Positions 26,602 through 37,308 of a stretch of DNA of 64,000 nucleotides are shown piece after piece. A program made the translations under genes and the position numbers. The notes beneath the pieces were generated by a model, which was not told the DNA's origin, did not search any database, and saw only the letters and a list, made by a program, of their open reading frames with translations. The first letter of the stretch is position 1. Every line of letters starts with the position of its first letter. This stretch comes from Rhizopus arrhizus (lineage: Eukaryota; Mucoromycota; Mucoromycetes; Mucorales; Rhizopodaceae), in the NCBI GenBank assembly GCA_024220505.1, contig JAKZZE010000007.1:1240001-1304000 (forward strand). Reading direction: 5' to 3'.

Positions 26602-28442
26602 TGGCAACAGAGCTTATCATCCTATAACACATATACACACATCATGCTTATTCATCTTCATTATTCTTGTAAAATCTTTCTTATGTTTATTTGCTTTTTT
26701 GTCATCTTTATGTTCCCCTTTTAAAAAAATACATATGTTTCTCGCTCTCTCTCTCTCTCTCTTTGCATTGCTTTGTATATGCTTTATACCTTTTTCTCTA
26801 CGCAATTTGCCTTTTTTTTTTTTGTTTATTTGTTTCTGCTGTGCTTTCTTGATCTGTTTTGATATTTTTCTGTCATTTACATTAATAAAAAAATCATTTG
26901 TTTTGCATTTTACTTTACATGGCCATGAATTTATATGAATAATCCTCATTGAGCATACTTTTTCATGTCCTCCTTCTGGATTGTCGTTTGCGTTTTGAGC
27001 ACAGAGTCCATGACTAATTGCTATTTTGATGTGAATTTTATCTTATTTCTAGCAAAACAACTATACTATTTTTTATATTCCTTACTTACCAATCAAGCTA
27101 ACCAAAATAGGCTTATTGTCCCAACAGGGTAAATTACAGATAAAGTGATGCCTAATTTATCAGAATCAAGAAAGCTTTATGTTGTAATCGGTTTCAAATA
27201 CATCCTTAAGACATAATTTACAGTGTCCCAAGTATACACATTACAATTCTTTCATTCGTATTTTTCTTTCTTCTTTTCTACGTTTTGATTCAGGAGATAT
27301 CCGTTCAACCAAAGGGGTAACTTTGTATAACTCTAAAGCATCATCTAAAAACTTGTAAGAGTACTATTTTAAGGTATGAAAAACTGTACTTCCTTTAAAG
27401 TTTTTTTTTGTGGCTGTTTTCTTTAAACAACCACCTTTCTCCTAAATGCATGTTCCTAAAAAAGCCTAAGCTTTTTAAATAGAGTTTTGAGTAAATCAAG
27501 CAGTATCCGTGGATTTGGAAAAAATTGACTTGCATATTCCCTTTTTTCTTCTTCTGAAGTAGTAACATTTCATACATTATAATTATCCAAAATATAATAA
27601 AAACCAGTTTTCTCTAGACGGGAGAAAATAAGTACAGCCTCGAACATATTTCCATGTTTAGACAACATCAACCTGCTTTTTTTTAAAAAACAACATCCAC
27701 CCTTTTTTAAATAACCAAATATGGAGCTTTTGTTTCTCTTTTTATGCTGTGTGGAGTGTTTAATAATAAATAGTACAAAAAAATGACGAAAGTTATTAGA
27801 ACATTATTAAATTTATATCCTACAAAGTACAACTTGTCATTTTGTGTAATCGGAGGCGTGTTTCAGGGAGGGGGAAGAAGAGATCTGTGTAAAACATGTG
27901 CAAATCCGGGACGATTGATAGTTATAATGATTGTTGTTACTCTCATTGTTTCCTCCCTTTATTGCTCCCTAGAAGCTTTCTCCCGATTTCAAAAAAAGAC
28001 GCGTAGAAAGACACCTCCCAAGTCATGGATCGCAAAGCAGTTTCTTTTATGTACCCACGTACAGGTTATAACTTAACAAATATAACCGAAAAGATACCAA
28101 GTACCCTTTCTTTCTAAACAGGGGCTAAAAAGAGTCAGAATATAAAGTTAGAAATAAGAGTATTCTTTTTATTATTCAACAGACTTTCTTTTAATAATGG
28201 TAATAGCTGAACACTGATTTCTTTCAAACTTGTTTCAATTCATTAATATATCATTGACATCTCACCTAGTTCAAACAGGTTTTTTGTATTATTTGCCTTC
28301 ATTTAAAAATATCGCATAAACTCTTTATCCGAATAAGATCGTCATTTATCCGTCATTCACCGCCACATGTGTCTTTTTAATTATAATTCATGCGATGAAT
28401 ACAATGCAAATAATTTTCAATGATTTTATTAAGTCTTATGGT
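26602..28442. other. Intergenic stretch
   Basis: No supported gene. It contains a CT microsatellite at 26745-26762 and several T/A homopolymers. A 97-codon plus-strand frame at 27783-28076 has one hydrophobic segment but no family resemblance and was not accepted. Confidence 0.4.
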
Positions 28443-28883
28443 TTAATTCATGAGAAGATGATAGATGGTAAGAGAAGTAGTACCAAGAAGAGTAGCCAAG
28501 CCAGCAGTAAAAAATCCTCCACGTGTACGCTTTTCGACTTTTCCAGTAGAATAATTACTGGTGTACACAGCACGTCCCACAAGGAAGACCAGACCAGCAG
28601 CAGAAGAGATGCATGGATATTTGAGACCACCGATGAGCAACAGAATGCTGTAAATTGGGAAGACTTCAAGTGAGTTTTGATGAGCACGCTGAGCACAGTT
28701 GAAGATGTGCTTCAAGGGATCCTTTTCAGCTTGACTTTGCTCAGCATAGGCATAAGGATAGGGCACATTGGCGGCTTTACGAGCCTTACCTACCTTGAAG
28801 GCCAAGACGCCAAGATGAAGGACACTAAGAGTAGCGACGGCAAGCACGTAGCCATATTCAGATGGTATAATAAGAGCACCCAT
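28443..28883 (-). CDS. MAPEG-family microsomal glutathione S-transferase (MGST3-like)
   Basis: A single-exon 146-residue membrane protein. Four hydrophobic segments are visible: about residues 8-30, 73-92, 92-110 and 124-145. The MAPEG signature is present as FNCAQRAHQNSLEVFPIYS (about 60-80), with the conserved Arg-x-x-x-Asn-x-x-Glu spacing, followed by a GRAVYTSNYSTG loop. The family acts in the endoplasmic reticulum or outer mitochondrial membrane on glutathione conjugation or peroxide reduction. Length matches MGST3 (about 150). A TATAAAAG box lies 65 bp upstream on the minus strand. Confidence 0.92.
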   Translation of the reverse strand: MGALIIPSEYGYVLAVATLSVLHLGVLAFKVGKARKAANVPYPYAYAEQSQAEKDPLKHIFNCAQRAHQNSLEVFPIYSILLLIGGLKYPCISSAAGLVFLVGRAVYTSNYSTGKVEKRTRGGFFTAGLATLLGTTSLTIYHLLMN

Positions 28884-28947
28884 GATGTATTATTTAATTT
28901 TGTAGAGAGAAAAGAAATTGTTGATGTATTATATTTCAAAGTTCAAT

Positions 28948-28955
28948 CTTTTATA
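28948..28955 (-). promoter_or_regulatory. TATA box of the MGST3-like gene
   Basis: TATAAAAG on the minus strand, about 65-72 bp upstream of the ATG at 28883. Confidence 0.5.
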
Positions 28956-29419
28956 AGATAAAGCGGAGAAAATGATCTAAAGTGACATTTGGCAGTCGGA
29001 ATAACGAGGCTTCTAAGAAAGGAAATATTCGCCATCTTACTTTATTTGTCTTACTCAAATAATAATGTATACGAAGCAACACGTAAGCATACCAAAACCG
29101 ATGATAAAAAAAAACAGTACGAAACGACACATAAAAGGTCATAAAAAAAAAAAACAAGCATTGAAAAGGTTAAAAGAGAAGTTTCTGTTTTCATCAAATA
29201 AACAGATACACACTTTTACAGTAAATGCTAAAAATGTTAAATAGTATAACTACTTTTTCTTCCAAACAGTCATTCTGAATAAAGGAATCAAGTAAACGTA
29301 TATTAAAAAAAAAAAATAAGGACTATGAAAAGTTGATTGGCTGAATATTTGTTCTCCAGTTTTTTTTTTCCCCTGTTCTTTGAGGTGTAACTAAAAACTT
29401 TTTTTTTTTTTTTTGCTCA
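28956..29419. other. Divergent intergenic region (MGST3-like / CCDC25)
   Basis: No gene seen. It probably carries both promoters. Long A and T runs, including 14 T directly before the CCDC25 start region. Confidence 0.4.
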
Positions 29420-30359
29420 ATGGTTTTATATTATACTAGCAACAGTAAGTACGATCTACATAATGTCTGTACAAGTACATGTTGAAAATTATTTCTTTGT
29501 ATTTCATAGTTGTTGATCCACCTGTCACCATTTATATGGGAAAGGACAAGTATGAAAGTAAGATAGAAACATAGAATAAAAAAGTGCAATAAATTTAAAC
29601 TATTTTTTCTTTCTTTTCTTTTTTTCAAGACGACGATTTGATTAAATATGGGTTTCCAGAAGACATTTGGTAACTAATCCTTTAAGATCATTCACCAAAA
29701 AGTTATTTTGTTAACTTTAATCTCTAGGGTAAAAAAGTTGTATAAAATAAGGAAATAATTCGAAAGAAAAATAAATCAAATATAGTTTCACGTTGACAAA
29801 CTCTCTAGCGCCCACGTTTATGTTCGTCTACAGCCCGGACAAACATGGCTTGATATTCCACCCGAAGTAGTAGATGATTGTGCTCAGTTAGTGAAAGCAA
29901 ATAGTATTGAGGGTAACAAAAAGAACAACATCACAGTTATTTATACACCTTGGGACAATCTAAAAAAAACACCTGGTATGGAAACTGGACAGGTTACGTT
30001 TCACAATCACAAAAAAGTGAAGCGTGTATATGTTGAAAAGAGAATCAATGAAGTTGTGAACCGATTAAATAAAACTAAAGTTGAACGCTTTCCTGATTTG
30101 TTGCAAGAGAAAGTTCAAAGAGACAAGATCGATAGAAAGAAGGCTCGCTCAGAAGAATTTGCAATGGTAAAAAGAAAAAAAAACCCCTTCTTTAAGCTGA
30201 CACGTTTCCTAATAGAAAGAAGAGGCTCAAAGGTTAGCAGAAGAAAAGAGAAGGGCAGAAAAGGAGATCAATGATCTATTTGATCCATCACTGATGAAGA
30301 GCAACTACAGAGAAACTGAAGTAGAAGACATTAACGCAGCAGAAGAAGATTTCATGTAA
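29420..30359 (+). CDS. CCDC25: CCDC25/Jlp2-type protein (NFACT-R domain)
   Basis: Exons 29420-29444, 29510-29557, 29630-29669, 29728 (one base), 29786-30166 and 30216-30359 give 212 residues, matching the family's length (about 208). The sequence follows the family closely: [65 protein letters not shown], and a coiled-coil tail ending in an acidic DFM. The NFACT-R domain is shared with ribosome-quality-control NEMF/Rqc2; the human protein also binds extracellular DNA. The single G at 29728 is needed to make the invariant Trp codon between introns 29670-29727 and 29729-29785. Confidence 0.93.
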
Positions 30360-30825
30360 AACAGTGCAATAACAATAATAATAATAAAAAAAGTATACTC
30401 GTTCTTAATTTTCTCTCATTCCAATGCTAAATCTTTTGATAAAAAAAAAATACATGGGATTCAAGAAGCTGTATTTTGCAGATGTATTCTCTGTAGATTT
30501 ACTAGCTTATGCCTATCGAGCCAACGTTTGTTGACAGAGAAGATTTCAAATTTGCTTGAAAAAGACTGAAAATACAAAGCAAATACCATGAGTATAAAAG
30601 CGATACTTGTTTTGATTTCCAACTGTCTTTATCTGCGCGTTTTTCGCTGTATGTCATGAAATGACACTGTCGATTGGTCCACTAAGCATTGTCCCCCTCC
30701 CCATCAGAACACCTTATGTTTCTCTTCACTTTTTGCTTCTCCCATCGTTTTCATACACATTGTTTTTGATTCACATCGATATTTTATTTATAAAATGCTC
30801 GTATATTTTCCCTTTCTTTTCAGAT
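30360..30825. other. Convergent intergenic region (CCDC25 / RPL12)
   Basis: No gene seen. It contains the 3' ends of both neighbouring genes, with AATAATAATAAT runs just after the CCDC25 stop. Confidence 0.4.
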
Positions 30826-31417
30826 TTATTTTTCCTATTTAAAAGTTAGAAAATATTTCTCTGCAGTCTATATGAACTTACGGGGATTTCAACTTCGCCA
30901 GCATCAATAGCATCGCAGAGATCCTTGGGGTTTTGACCTTCGACGGTACAACCAACAGAGAAAGCAGTACCAAGGATTTCCTTGACAGTACCCTTGAGTT
31001 CACGAGCCAAAGACTTGAAACGCATGGTACGGGCAATTTCAATAACGTCATCAAGAGAGATGTTACCAGAGTGCTTGATGTTCTTTTCCTTCTTACGGTC
31101 ACGGAGAGGTTCCTTGAGAGCCTTGATGACCAAAGAAGAAGCAGAGGGAACAACGGAAACTTGAGCTTGACGGTTTTGAATGGTCAATTGGACAGTGACA
31201 CGAAGACCCTTCCAGTCCTTGGTACCCTTGGCAATATCTTCACCGACCTTCTTGGGGGACAAACCAAGAGGACCAATCTTGGGGGCGAGAGCACTAGAGG
31301 CACCAACTTCACCACTAAAACAGTATGAGTTTTTGTATTTTGTTTGCTTTTTTATTATTACCCAGTAGCACGAAGATAGATAATCTTTACTTCACTGGGA
31401 TCGAACTTGGGAGGCAT
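30826..31417 (-). CDS. RPL12: Cytosolic large-subunit ribosomal protein L12 (uL11)
   Basis: Exons 31417-31362, 31314-30882 and 30834-30826 give 165 residues, the exact family length. It starts [20 protein letters not shown] and carries [18 protein letters not shown] and [18 protein letters not shown]. It ends GEVEIPEK, where the last two codons plus stop form a 9-nt exon reached through a 47-nt intron with a perfect CTAAC branch site. uL11 builds the base of the P-stalk and GTPase centre of the 60S subunit. The C-ending codons (ACC, ATC, GTC) are much more frequent than in neighbours, as in highly expressed genes. Confidence 0.95.
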
Positions 31418-31753
31418 CCTGTTATATATTTCATTAATTTTTCTATTGTTTCAAATGGATGGATGTTGATGTCCTTTACCTGTAATATGTTGAGAAAGGG
31501 AGATTATTGGAAACGCCCGCCTTTTCCTTATCATTTAACTTTGGATGTAGTTGAAGACTAAGTGGCGAACAGTTTACACCCTCTTCTTTTCTTTCTATAA
31601 AAATTTCCGGACCGGAAACCTACATCTTGGCCAATCAAATAGGCTTTTTAGGTTTCTTTGTGCATTTGAAATGCTTCAATGAAGACAGCAGATTTTAGAT
31701 TTATTCTTTCTTACTATAAATAATGAATTATTTTACAGCTTTTGGTTTTCTTC
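31418..31753. other. Upstream region of RPL12
   Basis: No gene accepted. It holds the RPL12 promoter on the minus strand and short spurious plus-strand frames. Confidence 0.35.
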
Positions 31754-31962
31754 TTACAAAACTTTGATGTTATTCATAGCAAGCAGATATTGCATATCCT
31801 CAGAAGTTAAAGAGGAAGCTTGACTGCAAGCAAAGATATGATCATATTAAAATTCATGACTTCACACACTTTTCTCGACATTGATCCTTTTGTAACAAGG
31901 TTGAGATGCTCTACATATTGAGTCAAAGTAGTTATATATACTGAATTCATAGACTGTGTCAT
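31754..31962 (-). CDS. Possible small protein or C-terminal exons of an unidentified gene
   Basis: Two exons, 31962-31868 and 31823-31754, join in frame through a 44-nt GT-AG intron to give 54 residues. Fragments are SVYITTLTQYVEHLNLVTKG, then SSLTSEDMQYLLAMNNIKVL. Both blocks look protein-like and helical. A putative acceptor just before the first block means more exons could lie upstream. The donor (GTGTGA) is weak. Family not recognised. Confidence 0.35.
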
Positions 31963-34134
31963 ATTACAAAAAAAAAAGTAGCAGCATCGATGTTGTTGCG
32001 TTATTCTTGTCAAGTATGGTTAACCTCATAAACCCTTCAACACCTTTCATCCTTCCATATAGTCAAAGTGAGCTCTGGTGGGAGTTTTCTTTATTTCATC
32101 CAAATTATCAAGTATAATGCATAGGTACAGTACAGAGGAGGGGGCAAGGAAAGAGATGAGATCGAGAGAATTTACGATCCAAATCATATTAAACATAAGC
32201 AACATCAATCTTTAGTTGCATCAATAAGTACAAGGAAAGATGTATAGGATGTCCATGGGTTTTAATCAGCTCTTTATTGTCAAATGGTGTACATAATCCT
32301 CAGAAGACATCAGTGATTTTGAGTAATATTTTTAAATTTCTTATAAAGACCCCGAGTTCTTTAATCAATTGAGGAAGTATCATTTAGGCTATTGTATGAC
32401 ATTATCATGTTTGGTCATTAATGATATCTTTATTCATTACTTTCTTGTCTAATCTCTATCCAGCTTGTGTTAGACTATATAATTAATAGTCAGACATTAT
32501 AATTCAGGGTCCACTCTAAATTATTAATTCCTCTCGAGATATCTTTTCTGTAAACAAAAAATTATAATTATTATTATTATTTTTTCTCATTTAATAAATA
32601 ATAGTTGCTAGCTAATGACTTTTTTTTACTTTTTTTCTTGTTACAAGTATCAACCATCATATATAGTTTAATTTATTTAAATTAATAAAAAACTATAAAT
32701 ATTTATTTAAATAGTATACAAAGATGCTGCTTAATTATGAGGACTTTAGAATTTATCTTTAGAACTCACATTTTATTTTATTTAAATGAAATGCTTCAAT
32801 ATTTTATTAAAAAAAAAATGTTAGAATAAACAAGGTCACTTAACAATGCTTGCTATCTTAAAAATATGATTCCTGAAGCATTTGAAAGTTAAGCACACAG
32901 CTAATATGTTCAAGATAACGACAAAGGAAAGTACCATGAGCCATAGTCTTTTTGCTGCTGATGGCAAACCTTAGATTGAATCATAATATATTTTATCGCC
33001 GCTTTCTTACCGCAGTTATTACATTCGTTTATATCTTATTCTTGTAAAGTAATTATACAAGTGTAAATAGATTACCTCGAAGCTTCTCTCTCACTCTCTC
33101 TTTTCAACTTGCTTTTAACAATAAACAAAACCCTTTCAATTGGACTCAGATCAAAAAAGGAGACTGTAACTATGCCAATTTTCCGGAATTCCTTAAATAA
33201 CCATCTATTGCAGCAGTCGGATGATGCATATTTTTGATTTATCAATTACTTTTATTTGCAGATATATACTTTTACTGACAACAATTTATAAAATGTTGCC
33301 CTATTCATCTATCAACATTTTTTAATCCCTTTTTGTTCAATTAAGCGGTCCTGAATATGCTAATGAACCTTTGTCCAATATCCAGATTGCAGACAAAATG
33401 GAATTTAATGTTTGATATTTCAAGGTTGCCAATTGGATCAAACACCAGAGCTCATGCTAATAAGAGACATGCTAATGCTGTTTTCCATATGTCCAAAGAA
33501 GCATTGAAAGCTTGTTTGTTCATATCTGAGTACAGTAAAACAAAAACGATAAAGAAGCAATCAACATGTCAGTATTAGAAGGCTTACCTGCTGGTGAATC
33601 ATCTGAATTAAACGAAGCAACTACTAGAAAAAAAAAAAAGAAGAGTAACAAAGGAGCCTTCCATTAAATCTTTTTTAAGTTGTGATTGCTATAATATATA
33701 GTTGTAGGAAGATTATTGATACTCTGCGTCGTAAATAGATACGTCCTAATTGGCATATATTCTTATAATAAAAACTTCATTTGATGTTTCATGAGATTGT
33801 ATTGTTCTTAAGTCATGCTTTAAAAGATACTGAAACTTTGATAACAAGGCTTATTAAGGGCTGTGAAGCTGTTCCCCTGGAGCATCTTCGGAACTTTATT
33901 CCATTAAATGATTTGAAGACTGCAAAAACAAACAGCTAATCTAATAAAGTAATCTGTCTTTACCACTTTAAATACAATACAGTTTTGACCCTGACTAACT
34001 TAATTCCAGAAAATGATCAATTTATTTCAACAAGATAACCAAACAGGCTCAAAAATTTGACCAATTAGATTTAAATACTTGAACCCAGAAACCCTTCACT
34101 AGTAACATTCACTTGTTTTCTTCTTTCTTCCTCC
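31963..34134. other. Gene-poor, strongly AT-rich stretch with repeat fragments
   Basis: No intact gene is supported. Bases 32550-32720 are extremely AT-rich (TTATTATTATT, ATTTATTTAAATAG). Around 33340-33580 there are short protein-like scraps (KRHANAVFHMSKEALKACLF) that look like retroelement debris. Around 33800-33935 another broken coding-like patch precedes a LINE 3' end. Confidence 0.4.
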
Positions 34135-34290
34135 CATATCTTTTTTACCCCTTTGATCCCAAAGGAATTTTTAGTTTTCATTCATTGTTTATTGATCTGG
34201 CCAGGGCGAAGAGGATACAATATTAGACATCATACGCTCAAAGCGGTCATTGATTTTTTATAAAGAAAAATCAAAATTTTAACATATGAA
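34135..34290 (+). mobile_element. LINE 3' end fragment, copy C
   Basis: The stem-loop CCTTTGATCCCAAAGG (34149-34165) is followed by GATCTGGCCAGGGCGAAGAG near 34195, the same order as the other LINE tails. Diverged; coding part not readable. Confidence 0.6.
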
Positions 34291-34676
34291 TCCAGAAACG
34301 GGAAGATCCGGAAAATTATTTATAAATCAGATAATAAAAAAGACAGAAAAACAATAAAATGATAAGAAAAGGATATTATAAAGAAATATTGTCTCTATTT
34401 TTTCCAAGTGTTGCTATTTAAACTACACTCATGTAATTAAAACTATATCTTCTTTTTTCATTATTATTATTTCCCAACTTGTACAAGAGTGTATGAAATA
34501 CAAAAAGGAAAGGAAAATGAATAGAGCTGTATCAGTTGAACGGGAAATTTGGAAAATTGTAACCCGATTAAGTGCTTGATAGCGGTTAATAAGACAACGG
34601 AATCCATATATAAAAAGCAAAAGCTTTTTTCCTTGGTTTTTTTTTATTATTATTATTTTATTGCTATCTTTTTATT

Positions 34677-34934
34677 ATGTCACCCACTCATTCCACAACC
34701 TTATTGCACCCACTTGATACAAACGATGCTAATTGTAGCAGAAGAACAAGTATAAGCTCTATTAATGATGAAGATTGGCGTCAATTACTTTCTCAATTCG
34801 ATTCACAACCTGATATTATGGTCCTTATTCAATTATGTAAAGAAGAAGAAGATAAACGTCGCTATGAAGAAAACAAAATGAAATTAAAAGAATATCAAGT
34901 GTATTGTGAACTACAAAAGAATCATCCATTATAA
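34677..34934 (+). CDS. Small conserved-looking hypothetical protein (85 residues)
   Basis: A single-exon ORF with a TATA-like ATATATAAAAAGC 70 bp upstream and a T-rich leader. The C-terminal half is an acidic/basic helix (DEDWRQLLSQFDSQPDIMVL, then LCKEEEDKRRYEENKMKLKE). The N-terminus is Ser/Thr-rich. The composition is coding-like and the ORF is complete, but no family is recognised. Confidence 0.6.
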   Translation: MSPTHSTTLLHPLDTNDANCSRRTSISSINDEDWRQLLSQFDSQPDIMVLIQLCKEEEDKRRYEENKMKLKEYQVYCELQKNHPL

Positions 34935-35152
34935 ACCTTACACACTCAAGCACATATAACTCATTCATTCTCTCTCTTCTGTAAAAAATATATTGTTATA
35001 CCACATTTGTTTGCATAAATTTTCATTGTTATAATAAAAAGTTTATTTTATTAAACTGCATAATTTTACTGTTGTCATGGATGCAAAAAAAGAAGAAAAC
35101 GAGTTTTCATTCACAGTCTCGCGTCTTTTTTTCTCTCTTTATAATTTGTTAA

Positions 35153-37194
35153 ATGTACTTGACAAGCGAGTTAGTTCAAGCTTTCAAAGTTCAATTACAA
35201 CAATCTATTCTTGTATGTTCAGAGAGAGGTTTATTTTATGCTTCAAAATGGTAATAAAAAAGTTTCTTTCTTTTTCTTAAACTCATTTACCCATTAGGGC
35301 AGCTGAAATACTAGATGGGATTCAAACGGATCTCTTAGATGCCAAAGTACCATTTACACAAAATGAGACACATATACCCACCCTATCAGCATATCATACA
35401 GAATATGAGTCTTCACTGGCACCACTTTCCGAGTATGACTACAATCGATATCAATATGCAAAAACACTGTTTTATATGAGACATTTTAATGCTGTCATAG
35501 ATGTCTTGGGTCAATCAAAGCATCCAAAACTATATTTCTTGAGACTCTACTCTAAATATTTAGTAATAGAATAGCTACTATAAAAGGATGAATTGCTCAT
35601 TACAAAAATATAGATGGGCGAAAGAAGAAAAGAAGAATTTATGCAAGATGTGCTTGGTTCAACAGAATCTTGCGAAAATCCAGAACTCGATTCAATCTAT
35701 CAAGAATTGCACGAAAATTATCACAATCTTGATGCTTTTGGACTCTATTTGTTGGGCATTGTGCTCAAAAGACGACGAGAGACTTTCAAAGCAGCAGCGG
35801 TCTTGTTGGAATCTGTTCGAAAATATCAATACAACTGGTCTGCCTGGATGGAATTAGCGAGCTTAGTTCAAAACAAAAAAATGTTTCTTGACTTAAGGAC
35901 GTTGCTGAATCGAGAGTTTGAGTCGAGTCTCGTGAAGGAGTTCTTTTTGGCTAAGGTGTGTATTGATTTACAGGGACAAGGAACAATTTTTAGAGATATT
36001 ATGGATTCATTGGATGATTATTTCCCAAAAAGTGCCTATATTTTGTCTCAGTGGGCTACTTTCTATTATGATGCTATGGGTAAAGATGAACGTATCGTGA
36101 GATGATGGTAATAACACTTTGTTTTGTATATAGAATACAACGAGTCACTTGTTCTTTTTGAAGAATTACGCAAAACACATCCTTCTCGACTAGATGACAT
36201 GGATGTCTTTTCCAACTTGCTTTATTTACAAAACCTAAAAGATAAATTATGCGTACTTGCCTTAGAATGTGAGAAAGTTGATAAATATCGACCCGAGACA
36301 TGCTGTGTACGAGGTAAATTGATCATTTGCATCTCTGTTTTATTATGCTAATCAATCAAGTAGGAAATTATTGTGGATTAAAGCATGAAACAGTTGAATC
36401 AATCGAATATTTTAAAAGAGCCATTCGATTAAACAAAAGTTATCATCTTGCTTGGACTTTATTGGGACATAGTTATATTGAGTCACAAGATAGTAGTACG
36501 GCCATAGAATGCTATCGACGCGCTGTTGGTAAATAATGCTATGTATTCTTATGATAGAGGATAACTTATACATTATAGAGGTCAATAATAGAGACTATAG
36601 GTCTTGGTATGGGTTAGGTCAAGCATATGAAGTGATGAAATACACTTCAGATGCTATTTATTATTATCAAAAGGCAACTGATCTTAGACCACAAGATGGT
36701 AGAATGTGGAAAGCATTAGCTAGTTGTTATAGTACACTTAAGCAAGACAAGGAAGCAGAAAATTATAATAGAAGAGCAGAGGCTTGTGATAGAAGAAGTA
36801 ATAAATCAGAAATGATACAAATTGCTAGGATATTTGAAAGAAGGGGGAAAATGGGAGTGGCTATTGATTTCTATCAAGAAGTGTGGCAAAGAGCAGTGGC
36901 CTCTGTAAATACCTTACAATATATATGTGTGTGTTTGAGATTAAAAAGCTCATTTTCTGTTACAATAGAATTCAATTGATGAACAAATTGCAGATATTTG
37001 CCTTTTATTAGCAAGGTACGCATTATCCATTGGTAGATTATCTGATGCTGAACAATATGCAATACCCGCACTTAATATGAACCATCCTGTAAGTTAGCTA
37101 TAAATTATATGAATAATGGCTTATCTATGTATAGTATCATGAAGATGCAAGGACAATTATAGATGAAGTTAGGGTTCGTATGAATTCACAGTAA
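35153..37194 (+). CDS. CDC23: Anaphase-promoting complex subunit 8 (Cdc23)
   Basis: Eight exons (35153-35250, 35298-35562, 35614-36079, 36134-36313, 36364-36528, 36579-36904, 36969-37088, 37135-37194) give 559 residues. The N-terminus (LVQAFKVQLQQSILVCSERG, FYASKWAAEILDGI) and GERRKEEFMQD are APC8-specific. At least seven TPR motifs follow, for example AWTLLGHSYIESQDSSTAIE and WYGLGQAYEVMKYTSDAIY. It is a scaffold TPR subunit of the APC/C ubiquitin ligase that drives mitotic exit. The start at 35153 keeps the frame without needing a weak intron; an upstream ATG at 35077 would require one. Confidence 0.93.
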
Positions 37195-37308
37195 TTAAGT
37201 GTTACTGCTACAAATAAATAAACATGCCCTTTTTATAATCTGAAGTTGAATTAAATTAGATTTTTTTTTTCTATTTTCATTGTGTGTGTATTTCTTTCCA
37301 TTTATAAC

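Noticed and set aside
26745..26762. CT repeat as a regulatory element
   Set aside because: A plain microsatellite downstream of the homeodomain gene; similar CT runs occur at 41266-41286.
27783..28076. 97-codon frame with one hydrophobic segment
   Set aside because: No homology-like content, no clear promoter, and composition like non-coding DNA around it.
35077..35152. Upstream ATG for the APC8 gene
   Set aside because: Would need an intron with a poor GTCTCG donor; the ATG at 35153 gives the conserved N-terminus directly.
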